Shown here: piece by piece, positions 46,921 through 58,352 of the stretch | How the letters are laid out: every line of letters starts with the position of its first letter | Position numbering within the stretch: position 1 is the stretch's first letter | Made by a program: the position numbers and the translations under genes | Notes under the pieces: generated by a model | Told to the model about the DNA's origin: nothing | The model's input: the letters and a program-made list of their open reading frames with translations, nothing else | Databases searched by the model: none | Assembly: GCA_002747455.1 (NCBI GenBank) | Contig: PDPG01000040.1 | Location: 62,001 to 126,000 of the forward strand | Direction of reading: 5' to 3' | Length of the DNA: 64,000 bases | Source: Pseudomonadota bacterium | GTDB lineage: Bacteria > Pseudomonadota > Gammaproteobacteria > Thiotrichales > Thiotrichaceae

Positions 46921-47726
46921 TCGGGTAGCTCTTTAACTTTAACCTCTAGCTCCCACAGCGTCCTGTGTGCAGCTCCACACAAGGCATGGTAAATACTATC
47001 ATCACTGGGATCAGTCGCTACTACCACCTCCCCTGTGCGAGCATATCGTCTGGCTTGATGGGCAATGCGTTCACTGCCGACCAGCAAAGGTGTCTCATTC
47101 AGCCACCGCAAACCTGCCCCCAAACGAAACAGGTGATACAGGCTTTCAACACTAGTGAGCACAATCAGATCAATCCCTGCCTGTTGATGAATGGCAGTTA
47201 AAGGTGATAAATCATCCACCGGACAGACCCGCCGATACACCTCGATGCAATTAACCACGGCACCACGTTGCCTGAGCGTATCGCGCAACAGTTCACGCCC
47301 CCCCTCTCCGCGAATAATAGCGATGGACTGATGCCTGACGGATTGAAATGCGGGACACGCTAACAAGGCTTCACTATTAAACAGTCGGTCGGGAACAATG
47401 GAGACACTGACGCCATGACATGCCAATGCCTCAGCCGTCTTTTTACCAACCGCCGCTATGTTTAATGAAGGTGGCAGGGCTTCGGGGAGTTTTGCAAAGG
47501 CATACTCAACCGCATTAGGGCTGGTGAAAATCAGATAATCGTATCGGGAAAGTGTTGAAAGCTGCTGATGACAACGCACAACGTCCATCGGCTCGGCAAT
47601 ATCAAGCAGAGGAAAGCGCACCACATGGGCACCTCTTTCTTGCAGACGCTGGCTAATGGCTGAGGCTTGATGTGCGGGGCGTGTGATTACAATGGTACGC
47701 CCCTGCAACGCAGTGCGATCACTCAT
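46917..47726 (-). CDS. hemD: Uroporphyrinogen-III synthase
   Basis: Closes hydroxymethylbilane to uroporphyrinogen III. The 269-residue protein has the poorly conserved two-domain fold, recognisable by the N-terminal RTIVITRPAHQASAISQRL, YLIFTSPNAVEYAFAKL, IAAVGKKTAEAL and the C-terminal DLIVLTSVESLYHLF. It follows hemC by a one-base overlap. Its stop overlaps that of the plus-strand DUF1963-like gene. The usual downstream partners hemX and hemY are not next to it. Confidence 0.95.
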   Translation of the reverse strand: MSDRTALQGRTIVITRPAHQASAISQRLQERGAHVVRFPLLDIAEPMDVVRCHQQLSTLSRYDYLIFTSPNAVEYAFAKLPEALPPSLNIAAVGKKTAEALACHGVSVSIVPDRLFNSEALLACPAFQSVRHQSIAIIRGEGGRELLRDTLRQRGAVVNCIEVYRRVCPVDDLSPLTAIHQQAGIDLIVLTSVESLYHLFRLGAGLRWLNETPLLVGSERIAHQARRYARTGEVVVATDPSDDSIYHALCGAAHRTLWELEVKVKELPD

Positions 47727-48658
47727 CAGGCCACATCAACACCGATACTTTCCAATACACTGCGCCCGCCTTGAGCTAATAAGTCCTCTGCAACCGCTAC
47801 GCCAATTGCTTCGGCATCCGCAATCGCTCCCCTCATTTCAGCACGGTAGATTGATGAGCCATCTGGATAACCGATCAGGCCGCGCAGGTAAATCTGCTCA
47901 CCCGCTAACTCTGCAAAGCCTGCAACCGGAACCTGACAACCACCATTCAAGCGATTATTTAAGGCACGCTCTGCACGCACACGAACCGCCGTATCATGGT
48001 GAATCAACGGCGCTAACAGCGCATTAATACGTTCATCATCTTCACGGCACTCAATACCAACCGCACCTTGCCCAATGGCGGGCAAGCTGCGTTCAATGCT
48101 GATGCGCTCACGAATACGCGCCTCAAAGCCAAGGCGTATCAGCCCGGCAGAGGCCAGAATAATGGCATCGTATTCACCATTGTCTAACTTTGCCAAACGC
48201 GTGTTGACATTGCCGCGAAGGTCGAGAATTTGCAGGTCTGGACGGTACTCCCGAAGCTGTGCCTGGCGGCGCAGGCTACACGTACCGACTCTGGCATGTT
48301 GTGGCAGCGTATCAATGGATTCGACCGTGTTAGACACAAATGCATCCGTTGGGTCTTCACGCGCCATAATAACGGGCAGATGCAAGCCTTCGGGAAAAGC
48401 CATTGGCACGTCTTTCATGGAGTGAACGGCGATATCGGCAGAACCTTCCAGCATCCCCGTTTCTAACTCCTTCACAAACAAACCTTTGCCGCCAACTTTG
48501 GCCAATGGCGTGTCTAAAATCACGTCACCACGTGTCACCATTCCCACCAATTCAACTTGTAAACCGGCATGGATTTGTCGCAGACGCTTGGCAACGTACT
48601 CGGCTTGCCAGATTGCCAGCGCACTTTTTCGTGTAGCGATGCGTAAGGTATTGGTCAT
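47726..48658 (-). CDS. hemC: Hydroxymethylbilane synthase
   Basis: Polymerises porphobilinogen into hydroxymethylbilane. The 310-residue protein has the family segments [36 protein letters not shown], and the cofactor-binding cysteine in [14 protein letters not shown] (C242). The start is ATG at 48658. It is the first of the hemCD pair. Confidence 0.98.
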   Translation of the reverse strand: MTNTLRIATRKSALAIWQAEYVAKRLRQIHAGLQVELVGMVTRGDVILDTPLAKVGGKGLFVKELETGMLEGSADIAVHSMKDVPMAFPEGLHLPVIMAREDPTDAFVSNTVESIDTLPQHARVGTCSLRRQAQLREYRPDLQILDLRGNVNTRLAKLDNGEYDAIILASAGLIRLGFEARIRERISIERSLPAIGQGAVGIECREDDERINALLAPLIHHDTAVRVRAERALNNRLNGGCQVPVAGFAELAGEQIYLRGLIGYPDGSSIYRAEMRGAIADAEAIGVAVAEDLLAQGGRSVLESIGVDVA

Positions 48659-48673
48659 AAAGACTTTCTTTGA

Positions 48674-48799
48674 CTAAAGTTGAAAGCTCAGCACTTTACG
48701 ATAAAAACCATCAGGAGGCAAAATAGCCAGTGCCCATTCCGGCAATTCTTCAGTGCGAACTTCCTCCAGATTCGGTTGACGGCTTGTAGACTCCCACAC
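48674..48799 (-). other. In-frame coding-like extension behind the histidine phosphatase stop
   Basis: Directly after the TAA (48800-48802) of the phosphatase the same frame continues for 41 codons, VWESTSRQPNLEEVRTEELP and so on, to TAG at 48674. The composition looks protein-like (PEWALAILPPDGFYRKV). There is no ribosome site for a separate start at its first GTG. It may be a former C-terminal extension cut by a stop mutation, or a readthrough segment; I do not recognise a family. Confidence 0.4.
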
Positions 48800-49396
48800 T
48801 TAACCGTGGGAAATAAGTGTTCCCCATTCGCCACTATCATCATTATAAATGCGAATTTTAGACATGCTGGCGTAGTCAACATTTAGGCGAAACAGATTTT
48901 CGTCTTGCATCCCCAAAATGTGCATCAAGATGACACGAATCACTCCTGCATGGGTAATCAGCAACAGTTCCTGGCCTTGGTGCGTACTCACAATTTCATT
49001 GAATGCTTTAAGCACACGGCTGCGGAAGTCTAAAAAAGCCTCACCACCGGGAGGAATCACGCGCGTGGGCGCTTTCCACCAGTCATGTAGCTTTGTGCCA
49101 TCTTCTTCCAGAATTTCTTTCGGGGAAAGCCCTTCCCAGTCACCAAAATCCGTTTCTTGCAAATCCTGAGTAACGACCAAATCCAACTCCTCCTGAGTGG
49201 CTAGGGAGTCGGCAAACTCGTGGCAGCGCTGTAGTGGCGAGGTGAAGATTTTATCCCAGCTTTCTTCGTTCTCCAGTGACTTTTGCATTTGCGCCCAACC
49301 CTTGTCACTCAGCTCAGGGTCAGTACTTCCACAAAAAACATTAGCCAACCCTACCTCACCGTGGCGAAGTAGGGTAATCATGGTTGTTTCGGACAT
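48800..49396 (-). CDS. Histidine phosphatase family protein (CobC-like)
   Basis: A 198-residue phosphohydrolase. LLRHGEV (residues 9-15) carries the phosphohistidine, TSPLQRCHEFA and DFGDWEGLSP are the substrate-pocket segments, and LLITHAGVIRVI holds the second His. The pattern fits alpha-ribazole phosphatase (CobC) or a phosphoglycerate-mutase-like enzyme, but no other cobalamin gene is near, so substrate is open. It lies 66 bases downstream of greA. Confidence 0.88.
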   Translation of the reverse strand: MSETTMITLLRHGEVGLANVFCGSTDPELSDKGWAQMQKSLENEESWDKIFTSPLQRCHEFADSLATQEELDLVVTQDLQETDFGDWEGLSPKEILEEDGTKLHDWWKAPTRVIPPGGEAFLDFRSRVLKAFNEIVSTHQGQELLLITHAGVIRVILMHILGMQDENLFRLNVDYASMSKIRIYNDDSGEWGTLISHG

Positions 49397-49462
49397 ATTT
49401 TATAATTCTATGAATCGCACAAGCGAAATCACCCTTAAAGGTTATTAGTATCGGAACCGAAA

Positions 49463-49938
49463 TCAGTCTGTGTAAGTGACGCCCACAATTTCATACTCAC
49501 GAAGGCCACTCGGCGCCTTAACCACCGCCACATCACCCTCCTCCTTGCCAATTAAAGCACGGGCGATGGGCGACGAAACAGCAATTTTATTCTGCTTAAT
49601 GTCAGCCTCAATATCACCAACAATTTGGTAATACACTGTCTCCTCGGTTTCGAGGTCTTCTAGCTCAACCTTGGCACCAAACACCACACGTCCCCCCACA
49701 TCCAGTGAAGCAACATCGATAATCTGACCCGATGACAGCACAGACTCCAATTCCTGAATCCGCCCCTCCGTAAAACTTTGTTGCTCACGAGCGGCATGAT
49801 ATTCCGCATTTTCCTTAAGATCACCATGCTCACGTGCATCAGAAATGGCTTGAATAATTCGTGGCCGATCTTCTGTTTTCAAGCGCTGCAATTCTGCCTT
49901 TAAGCGCTCTGCACCTTTCGCGGTAATGGGGGCTCTGT

Positions 49939-49942
<4 letters not shown>
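49463..49942 (-). CDS. greA: Transcription elongation factor GreA
   Basis: Rescues stalled RNA polymerase by inducing cleavage of the transcript end. The 159-residue protein has an N-terminal antiparallel coiled coil with the catalytic tip D41 and E44 (GDLKENAEY), and the C-terminal FKBP-like domain (about residues 80-159). It overlaps the end of carB by four bases, the conserved carAB-greA arrangement. Confidence 0.98.
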
Positions 49943-53169
<3,227 letters not shown>

Positions 53170-53175
53170 GAGTGA

Positions 53176-54312
53176 TTAACCTTGAGTCTCCATCAGTGCA
53201 ATGAATTTATCGAAAATGGGAGCAATATCATGTGGGCCGGGACTGGCTTCCGGGTGCCCCTGAAAACCAAACGCTGGGCAATCAGTGCGCTCAATACCTT
53301 GCAAACTGTCATCAAATAAGGAACGGTGCGTTGCAACCAGATGCTCCGGCAAAGTGGACTCATCCACCGCAAATCCGTGGTTCTGACTGGTAATCATAAC
53401 TTTTTGCGTGGATAGATCCTGTACTGGATGATTTGCGCCATGATGACCAAATTTCATCTTGACTGTTTTTGCGCCACTAGCAAGCCCTAATAGCTGATGC
53501 CCCAAACAGATACCAAAGGTGGGGATTTTCTGCTCCAGCACAGCCTGAATAGCTTCAATCGCATAATCACAAGGTTCTGGATCACCCGGCCCATTGGATA
53601 AGAACACACCATCTGGCTTCATTGACAACACATCAGAGGCAGGTGTTTTTGCCGGAACCACTGTGACATCACAGCCACGATCAACCAGCATTCTCAAGAT
53701 ATTACGTTTTACGCCGAAGTCATAGGCAACGACCTTGAACTTGGCGTCCTCTGCCGCTAACCTGATTTGCGGCTTGGGAGGCAACTGCCAACTGCCTTGA
53801 TGCCATTGGTACGCTGTCTCTGTCGTGACCTCTTTTGCCAGGTCTTTGCCCTTCAAGCCAGCAAAGCCTTTCGCTGCCGACAAAGCCTCTTCTTCAGACA
53901 AACCCTCACCGGCCATAATACAACCACGCTGCGCCCCTTTCTCTCGCAGGATTCGAGTCAGGCGACGCGTATCAATATCAGCAATCGCCACAACGCCTTT
54001 ACGGGCCAGATAATCCGGCAGACTTTCCGTGCCACGAAAGTTACTGTAAAGACGAGGCACATCCTTTACGACCAATCCGGTTGCAAAGATTTGCCCACAC
54101 TCCTCATCTTCTTCATTCACACCCACATTACCGATATGTGGATATGTCAGTGTTACAATTTGCTGTGCGTAGGACGGGTCTGTCAGGATCTCCTGATAAC
54201 CACACATAGACGTGTTAAATACAACTTCACCTATGCTTTTTCCATCGCATCCGATTGATTCACCCTGAAAGACACTGCCATCTTCCAAGACTAAAAGTGC
54301 ACGTTTTTTCAA
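53176..54312 (-). CDS. carA: Carbamoyl-phosphate synthase small subunit (glutaminase)
   Basis: Supplies ammonia from glutamine to CarB. The C-terminal class I amidotransferase domain has the nucleophile Cys in [13 protein letters not shown] and the His/Glu pair in [12 protein letters not shown]. The open frame reaches a GTG at 54324, but GGAGG lies just upstream of TTG at 54312 with five bases spacing, so TTG is the more likely start, giving 378 residues that begin [18 protein letters not shown]. No pyrimidine or arginine leader motif was identified in the 242 bases upstream. Confidence 0.97.
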   Translation of the reverse strand: MKKRALLVLEDGSVFQGESIGCDGKSIGEVVFNTSMCGYQEILTDPSYAQQIVTLTYPHIGNVGVNEEDEECGQIFATGLVVKDVPRLYSNFRGTESLPDYLARKGVVAIADIDTRRLTRILREKGAQRGCIMAGEGLSEEEALSAAKGFAGLKGKDLAKEVTTETAYQWHQGSWQLPPKPQIRLAAEDAKFKVVAYDFGVKRNILRMLVDRGCDVTVVPAKTPASDVLSMKPDGVFLSNGPGDPEPCDYAIEAIQAVLEQKIPTFGICLGHQLLGLASGAKTVKMKFGHHGANHPVQDLSTQKVMITSQNHGFAVDESTLPEHLVATHRSLFDDSLQGIERTDCPAFGFQGHPEASPGPHDIAPIFDKFIALMETQG

Positions 54313-54439
54313 CGTCGCCTCCACAGTAGACTAAATAAAGCGTTTTGTTGTTAACGACTGTCGGACACCTCAGTTGCACCTCTTCATTGCAATTGGGCGA
54401 GGGGAAATTTACCCAGTCTGTACGTATTCCACATACAAA

Positions 54440-54474
54440 ACGGGATGGTTTCTTTTTCTGAAAAACCATCCCGT
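54440..54474 (-). terminator. Intrinsic terminator after the anchored coiled-coil gene
   Basis: A 12-bp perfect stem, ACGGGATGGTTT (54440-54451) with AAACCATCCCGT (54463-54474), around an 11-base loop. On the minus strand it is followed by TTTTG. It ends transcription from the gene at 54555-55547 before the carA promoter region. Confidence 0.85.
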
Positions 54475-54554
54475 GTTTTCGTCAGCGCAAACCGTCGGTA
54501 TTCTAATCGAATCCCCCCCCAATATCCATGCGCTCACATTAAATTTCAGAAGCT

Positions 54555-55547
54555 TTATGAACCTTGACTTAATTTTCTATCCATCTTCAATCGTTTAATT
54601 TTTGCATCCACATCACGAATAATCTGCGACAACCTTTGGCTCTCACTCGCCGCTTCATCAAACTGATGCTGCAACTGAACGTGTTCCTCATTCGCAGCCT
54701 TTAGGCGACTGATAACCAAACTAAGCTTTTTGAAAGAAGCCTGATATTCAAGACTGATTGCATCCTTTCCATTCATCAACGCCTGATCGGGTTCGGGTAA
54801 CACCATAAAGTCTGGCTGAGAATCCTCATCCCCCCAATCCTCTACTTGGATTAAATCTGTTTTATCACTCGGATGCTCAACCTCCTGAATCGTTACAAGC
54901 TGAACATTTTCTTGATCACCATGTTCAGACGACCGACTGTTGTTAGCCACCACCGAAGGCGAATACCTGCCTAACTTCTCGTTCACATCATCAATGATAA
55001 TGTCATCTCCCTCCAATAGTGTCAGCTTTATCGGCTTGACCTCCGTGAGATTTAGATCAATAAACCCCTCTTGATCTGAAAGCAATAAAACATCCGCATA
55101 GTTAGACGTTGCGGTGTCCGGTGCCGGTGGCTCAGCACTGCCATGCTCCTGATTGACCGGCGGCGCAGTAGCAACCACTTCAGCAGTTGCCTGCTCTACG
55201 GGAGCGGTGTTAATGACCTCCTGAGCTAACGACTCACCAGCAAGCTCCTGACTTTCCGGCTGGGCAGCATCGGTAGCCTGTTCATCAGTATTATCTTGTT
55301 CTGCTAATTGCTCGGTGCGCTTCGGAGCAATGACCGGAGTATTCGCTTCCTGACTAGGCTGTTGATCTGCTTTGTGCGAAGACGGCCCACCCATAATCCG
55401 ATCTAGCTCAGGATTACTAGCTTCAGGAACACGCAGGTTATCATCTATCACCATTTCAGGGCGGGAATTTAAAAAGATATAAATCAACCCAAAGAAAACC
55501 AGTGCCAACAAACCAACCAGAAGTATTTTTTTGTGATTTCTCAACAT
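54555..55547 (-). CDS. Unknown single-pass membrane protein with disordered linker and coiled coil
   Basis: A 330-residue protein. Residues 1-8 are basic, residues 9-27 form one membrane helix (ILLVGLLALVFFGLIYIFL), then about 120 residues are rich in Gln, Ala, Glu and Pro and likely disordered. The acidic middle (IKLTLLEGDDIIIDDVNEK) precedes a C-terminal coiled coil (about 255-325) with heptad-like LSLVISRLKAANEEHVQLQHQFDEA. No family recognised. The layout suggests an inner-membrane scaffold that reaches through the periplasm. It has its own terminator and is upstream of carA only by position. Confidence 0.75.
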   Translation of the reverse strand: MLRNHKKILLVGLLALVFFGLIYIFLNSRPEMVIDDNLRVPEASNPELDRIMGGPSSHKADQQPSQEANTPVIAPKRTEQLAEQDNTDEQATDAAQPESQELAGESLAQEVINTAPVEQATAEVVATAPPVNQEHGSAEPPAPDTATSNYADVLLLSDQEGFIDLNLTEVKPIKLTLLEGDDIIIDDVNEKLGRYSPSVVANNSRSSEHGDQENVQLVTIQEVEHPSDKTDLIQVEDWGDEDSQPDFMVLPEPDQALMNGKDAISLEYQASFKKLSLVISRLKAANEEHVQLQHQFDEAASESQRLSQIIRDVDAKIKRLKMDRKLSQGS

Positions 55548-55757
55548 CTTTATCTATCTCTTGGTCAATCAGCAAAACACCCTGCCTAAAGACAGATATT
55601 CAGTGCTGAAGTATCAAATAACTTAAGAAATAGACTAGATCAATTTGAGGGACGAACTCATGCCATTCCCGACGAAGCACCCGAACTCGGGGCCTGGCCG
55701 GGAACAGCCATTATTCGGTCAAATTAGGCGTATAGAAAGTATGGATAAGCGGTTATA

Positions 55758-56081
55758 TTAATCGTGCGCCAGAACCAAACTATAACCAAGATAATCTGCA
55801 ATACGGTGCATTAGCTCCGGGTGAGCGATAAAGTAGGCGAGTGCAACAAGGCTTATCAGACACATGAGGTAACACAACACCAAGCCTGCGACCGCCAATT
55901 TTTCACCCCCAAAACGATAGGGGTTGCTTTTTATTCTTGAACAGGCAAAGTGCCCAAATACAATACCGGGAAGGGCGATAATCGCCCCTAGAAATAGTGA
56001 TAAAAAACCTAATATTAAAGTAACAACAGACAGGCCCAACTCCGGTTGATCGGAATCAGCAGGTAGACTTATGAATGACAT
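55758..56081 (-). CDS. DUF4190-like small membrane protein
   Basis: A 107-residue protein with two hydrophobic helices and the DUF4190 pattern LSVVTLILGFLSLFLGAII, then PGIVFGHFACSRIK, then a second helix after GGEKLAVAGLVL. The ATG at 56081 has GGAG seven bases upstream; the frame reaches 56105 but without a ribosome site. Function unknown. Confidence 0.8.
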   Translation of the reverse strand: MSFISLPADSDQPELGLSVVTLILGFLSLFLGAIIALPGIVFGHFACSRIKSNPYRFGGEKLAVAGLVLCYLMCLISLVALAYFIAHPELMHRIADYLGYSLVLAHD

Positions 56082-56227
56082 TGGCACACTCCTTATGCAA
56101 TACAACTAGCACCTTCACTTTCAATCCATTGATAGTGAAGAGACAGAACCAACCGACACCACCAGCCGTGTCGACTAGACTACATTATCAAATTTAACAC
56201 ATACTTACAGAGCTTCGACAGGTCAGA

Positions 56228-56722
56228 ATGACAAACTCACTCATCCAGCGATTTACCATTCAGGGCATTGCGATCAACCTACTACTCATTTGCAGCCTAA
56301 TCGCCCTCGTCATCGGGGTTACAGCTCCGCTGCTTACCTTACAGAAACTTTATTTTATTGAAAACACCATTTCTTTAATTTCAACCATACAAACGCTCTA
56401 TACTGAGAACGAATGGCTACTATTTACAGTGATTGCGCTGTTCAGCTTGTGTATACCTGTCATCAAAATAATCAGCCTGTTACTTATTGTGAATATTGGA
56501 TACCAACCAGGCTCTTTTCTGGATAAGGCCCTGTCCCTGATCGAAACGCTTGGGAAGTGGTCAATGCTGGATGTGTTTATTGTCGCCCTGCTACTGGTTT
56601 CCGTAAAGCTGGGGGCTTTAGCTAAAGTTCAGGTGCATTACGGACTGTACGTATTTGCCTTCTCTGTCATCTTGACCATGGCTTTGAGCTTTTGGATTTA
56701 TCACCTAACACATAGAGAGTAA
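56228..56722 (+). CDS. PqiA-like single-domain membrane protein
   Basis: A 164-residue inner-membrane protein with four helices. The segment LGKWSMLDVFIVALLLVSVKLGALAKVQVHYGLYVF (about residues 108-144) is the hallmark of the paraquat-inducible protein A family. Normal PqiA has two such domains and works with the MCE protein PqiB in lipid transport; here there is one domain and no MCE gene nearby. A gene-free 275-base stretch follows before the OmpA-like gene. Confidence 0.85.
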   Translation: MTNSLIQRFTIQGIAINLLLICSLIALVIGVTAPLLTLQKLYFIENTISLISTIQTLYTENEWLLFTVIALFSLCIPVIKIISLLLIVNIGYQPGSFLDKALSLIETLGKWSMLDVFIVALLLVSVKLGALAKVQVHYGLYVFAFSVILTMALSFWIYHLTHRE

Positions 56723-56997
56723 AGCCTATATATAATAACTATGAGTCAATATTAAAAATTCTCCTGATCCTTTTCATTTTTGGAACTACATATTACGAAG
56801 ATAGAAAATCAGACAAATAGTGGGTTGATTATTATCGGTTTTTAAGTACCGCCCGTTATTAAATGACACTAAAAAGTCTTCCAACTATAGGAAAATCATG
56901 CGTTTTCATGCAGTATATTGAGTCACAAACAGAGTTGTGTCGCCTTTAGGAAAGGCATTTCAGAGCAAACTGACATTCACAGGAGAGTTAACTCATC

Positions 56998-58155
56998 ATG
57001 ATAAAAAGAGCACTGCTACTACTATTACTGACAGCCGCTTGGGGCTTCGGTAGCTGGTGGTACTACACTTGCAAACTAAAAGGATTTTGCCGCACCGATG
57101 GTGATGTTACCGCTGTAACGGGCAAAGCGTTGGCCACAGGCACCGTAACAACGGCCATTGCAACAGAGGCTACCAAAACCACTCCAGCCACGGACTCAAA
57201 AACAACAGACTTTGTTGACCAGGATGGTGATGCCATTTCTGATGAGGATGAGCGTGCTTTGGGCACCGACCCTGAGAATGCAGATAGCGATGGCGATGGA
57301 ACAAAGGACAACGAAGAGCTGGGCATTGATCTTAAGAGTCCGATTGATACTGATAATGATGGCGTTATCAATGCGCTGGATGACGACGATGACAATGACG
57401 GCATTCCAAGTCAACTTGAGATCAAGCTTTCCAGTGACCCACTAAGTGCTGATACCGATGGTGACGGCGTTAGTGACGGTGACGAGCTGGGCGATGACAA
57501 GAATGATCCGGCTGACAGCGACGGCGACGGGATCATCGACTTGTTGGATGCGATTGATGACGGTACAAAACCATCAACAAAAACGGATGAGGAACAGGCT
57601 TCTACTGATGCCACCGATGCATCACAAGGTCAGGAGGAAGCACAAGCGCCGCCTGAAGCATCTGAAGGCACAGCACCTAAAACAGATGAAAGTGCGCCTA
57701 CCAACGATACGGTGGAACAAAACCAGGCCATAGAAAAGCCGGCTGCAAATAATGAAGTGACCATTGATACTGACGCCGCCCAACAAAGTGGCGCCTCTGA
57801 TGGTGAAATACCTTTCCAGAAAAGTCGCCTGTACTTCCCATTCCGTTCGGCGAACCCACGCTTATCGCCTGCGGCAACCGAGTACTTCAAGGGCGTTGTC
57901 ACATGGTTGAATCAGAGCAAAGCAAATCGCATTGTCCTGACCGGCCACACGGATAATGTCGGCAAGGCTAAAAATAACCTTGATCTGGGACTGAAACGTG
58001 CCATTGAGATCAAGGACTTGGTGGTTAAACTCGGAGCAGACTCCGCACAGGTTGAGGTTGCATCAATGGGTGAAAGCCAACCGGTTGCATCCAATAAAAC
58101 TGATGAAGGGCGACGCAAGAACCGACGCGTCGAACTAATTCCAGTCATTAAATAA
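56998..58155 (+). CDS. OmpA-family protein with thrombospondin type 3 repeats
   Basis: A 385-residue envelope protein. A short N-terminal hydrophobic segment (residues 4-24) may be an uncleaved anchor or signal. Residues 75-190 carry calcium-binding TSP3 motifs such as DQDGDAISDEDE, DSDGDGTKDNEE, DTDNDGVINALDDDDDND and DTDGDGVSDGDE. A Thr/Ala/Glu-rich linker follows. Residues 275-385 are the peptidoglycan-binding OmpA C-terminal domain with TGHTDNVGKAKNNLDLGLKRA and GRRKNRRVEL. It is followed closely by two membrane-anchor genes on the same strand. Confidence 0.92.
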   Translation: MIKRALLLLLLTAAWGFGSWWYYTCKLKGFCRTDGDVTAVTGKALATGTVTTAIATEATKTTPATDSKTTDFVDQDGDAISDEDERALGTDPENADSDGDGTKDNEELGIDLKSPIDTDNDGVINALDDDDDNDGIPSQLEIKLSSDPLSADTDGDGVSDGDELGDDKNDPADSDGDGIIDLLDAIDDGTKPSTKTDEEQASTDATDASQGQEEAQAPPEASEGTAPKTDESAPTNDTVEQNQAIEKPAANNEVTIDTDAAQQSGASDGEIPFQKSRLYFPFRSANPRLSPAATEYFKGVVTWLNQSKANRIVLTGHTDNVGKAKNNLDLGLKRAIEIKDLVVKLGADSAQVEVASMGESQPVASNKTDEGRRKNRRVELIPVIK

Positions 58156-58172
58156 TAACGATTACCTGTATT

Positions 58173-58188
58173 GCGGCCGAGAGGCCGC
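58173..58188 (+). other. GC-rich hairpin between the OmpA-like and anchor genes
   Basis: GCGGCC (58173-58178) and GGCCGC (58183-58188) form a 6-bp stem with a GAGA loop. No T-run follows, so it is not a terminator; it could slow decay or fine-tune expression of the downstream genes. Confidence 0.5.
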
Positions 58189-58206
58189 CATGCTTGAGGA
58201 TATAAG

Positions 58207-58350
58207 ATGTTTGAACACGCTGTAACAAAAACGTTTGAAATGAAGGATGCCAGCTTGGAGCTACTCGTTATGCTCGCTGGTGCTTTTCTCTTAGGCTGCC
58301 TGTTTTGCTGGGCGCTTGATTCCCGTAAATATAAGCGCAAGGGAGGATGA
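58207..58350 (+). CDS. 47-residue membrane microprotein similar to the anchor of the next gene
   Basis: A short ORF with a clear TGAGGA ribosome site. It reads MFEHAVTKTFEMKDASLELL, then a single helix VMLAGAFLLGCLFCWAL, then the basic end DSRKYKRKGG. The helix region matches the first 35 residues of the neighbour at 58353: SLELLVMLAGAFLLGCLFCW against TLEILLMLLVAFLLGWLFCW. It is thus a stand-alone copy of that anchor. The stop is two bases before the ATG of the next gene, and the ribosome site of that gene lies inside its last codons. Confidence 0.75.
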   Translation: MFEHAVTKTFEMKDASLELLVMLAGAFLLGCLFCWALDSRKYKRKGG

Positions 58351-58352
58351 TC

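Noticed and set aside
48788..48812. CCCAC/GTGGG hairpin as an end of an IS200/IS605-type element
   Set aside because: The stem is five base pairs, no transposase or second end was found, and it overlaps the stop of the phosphatase gene.
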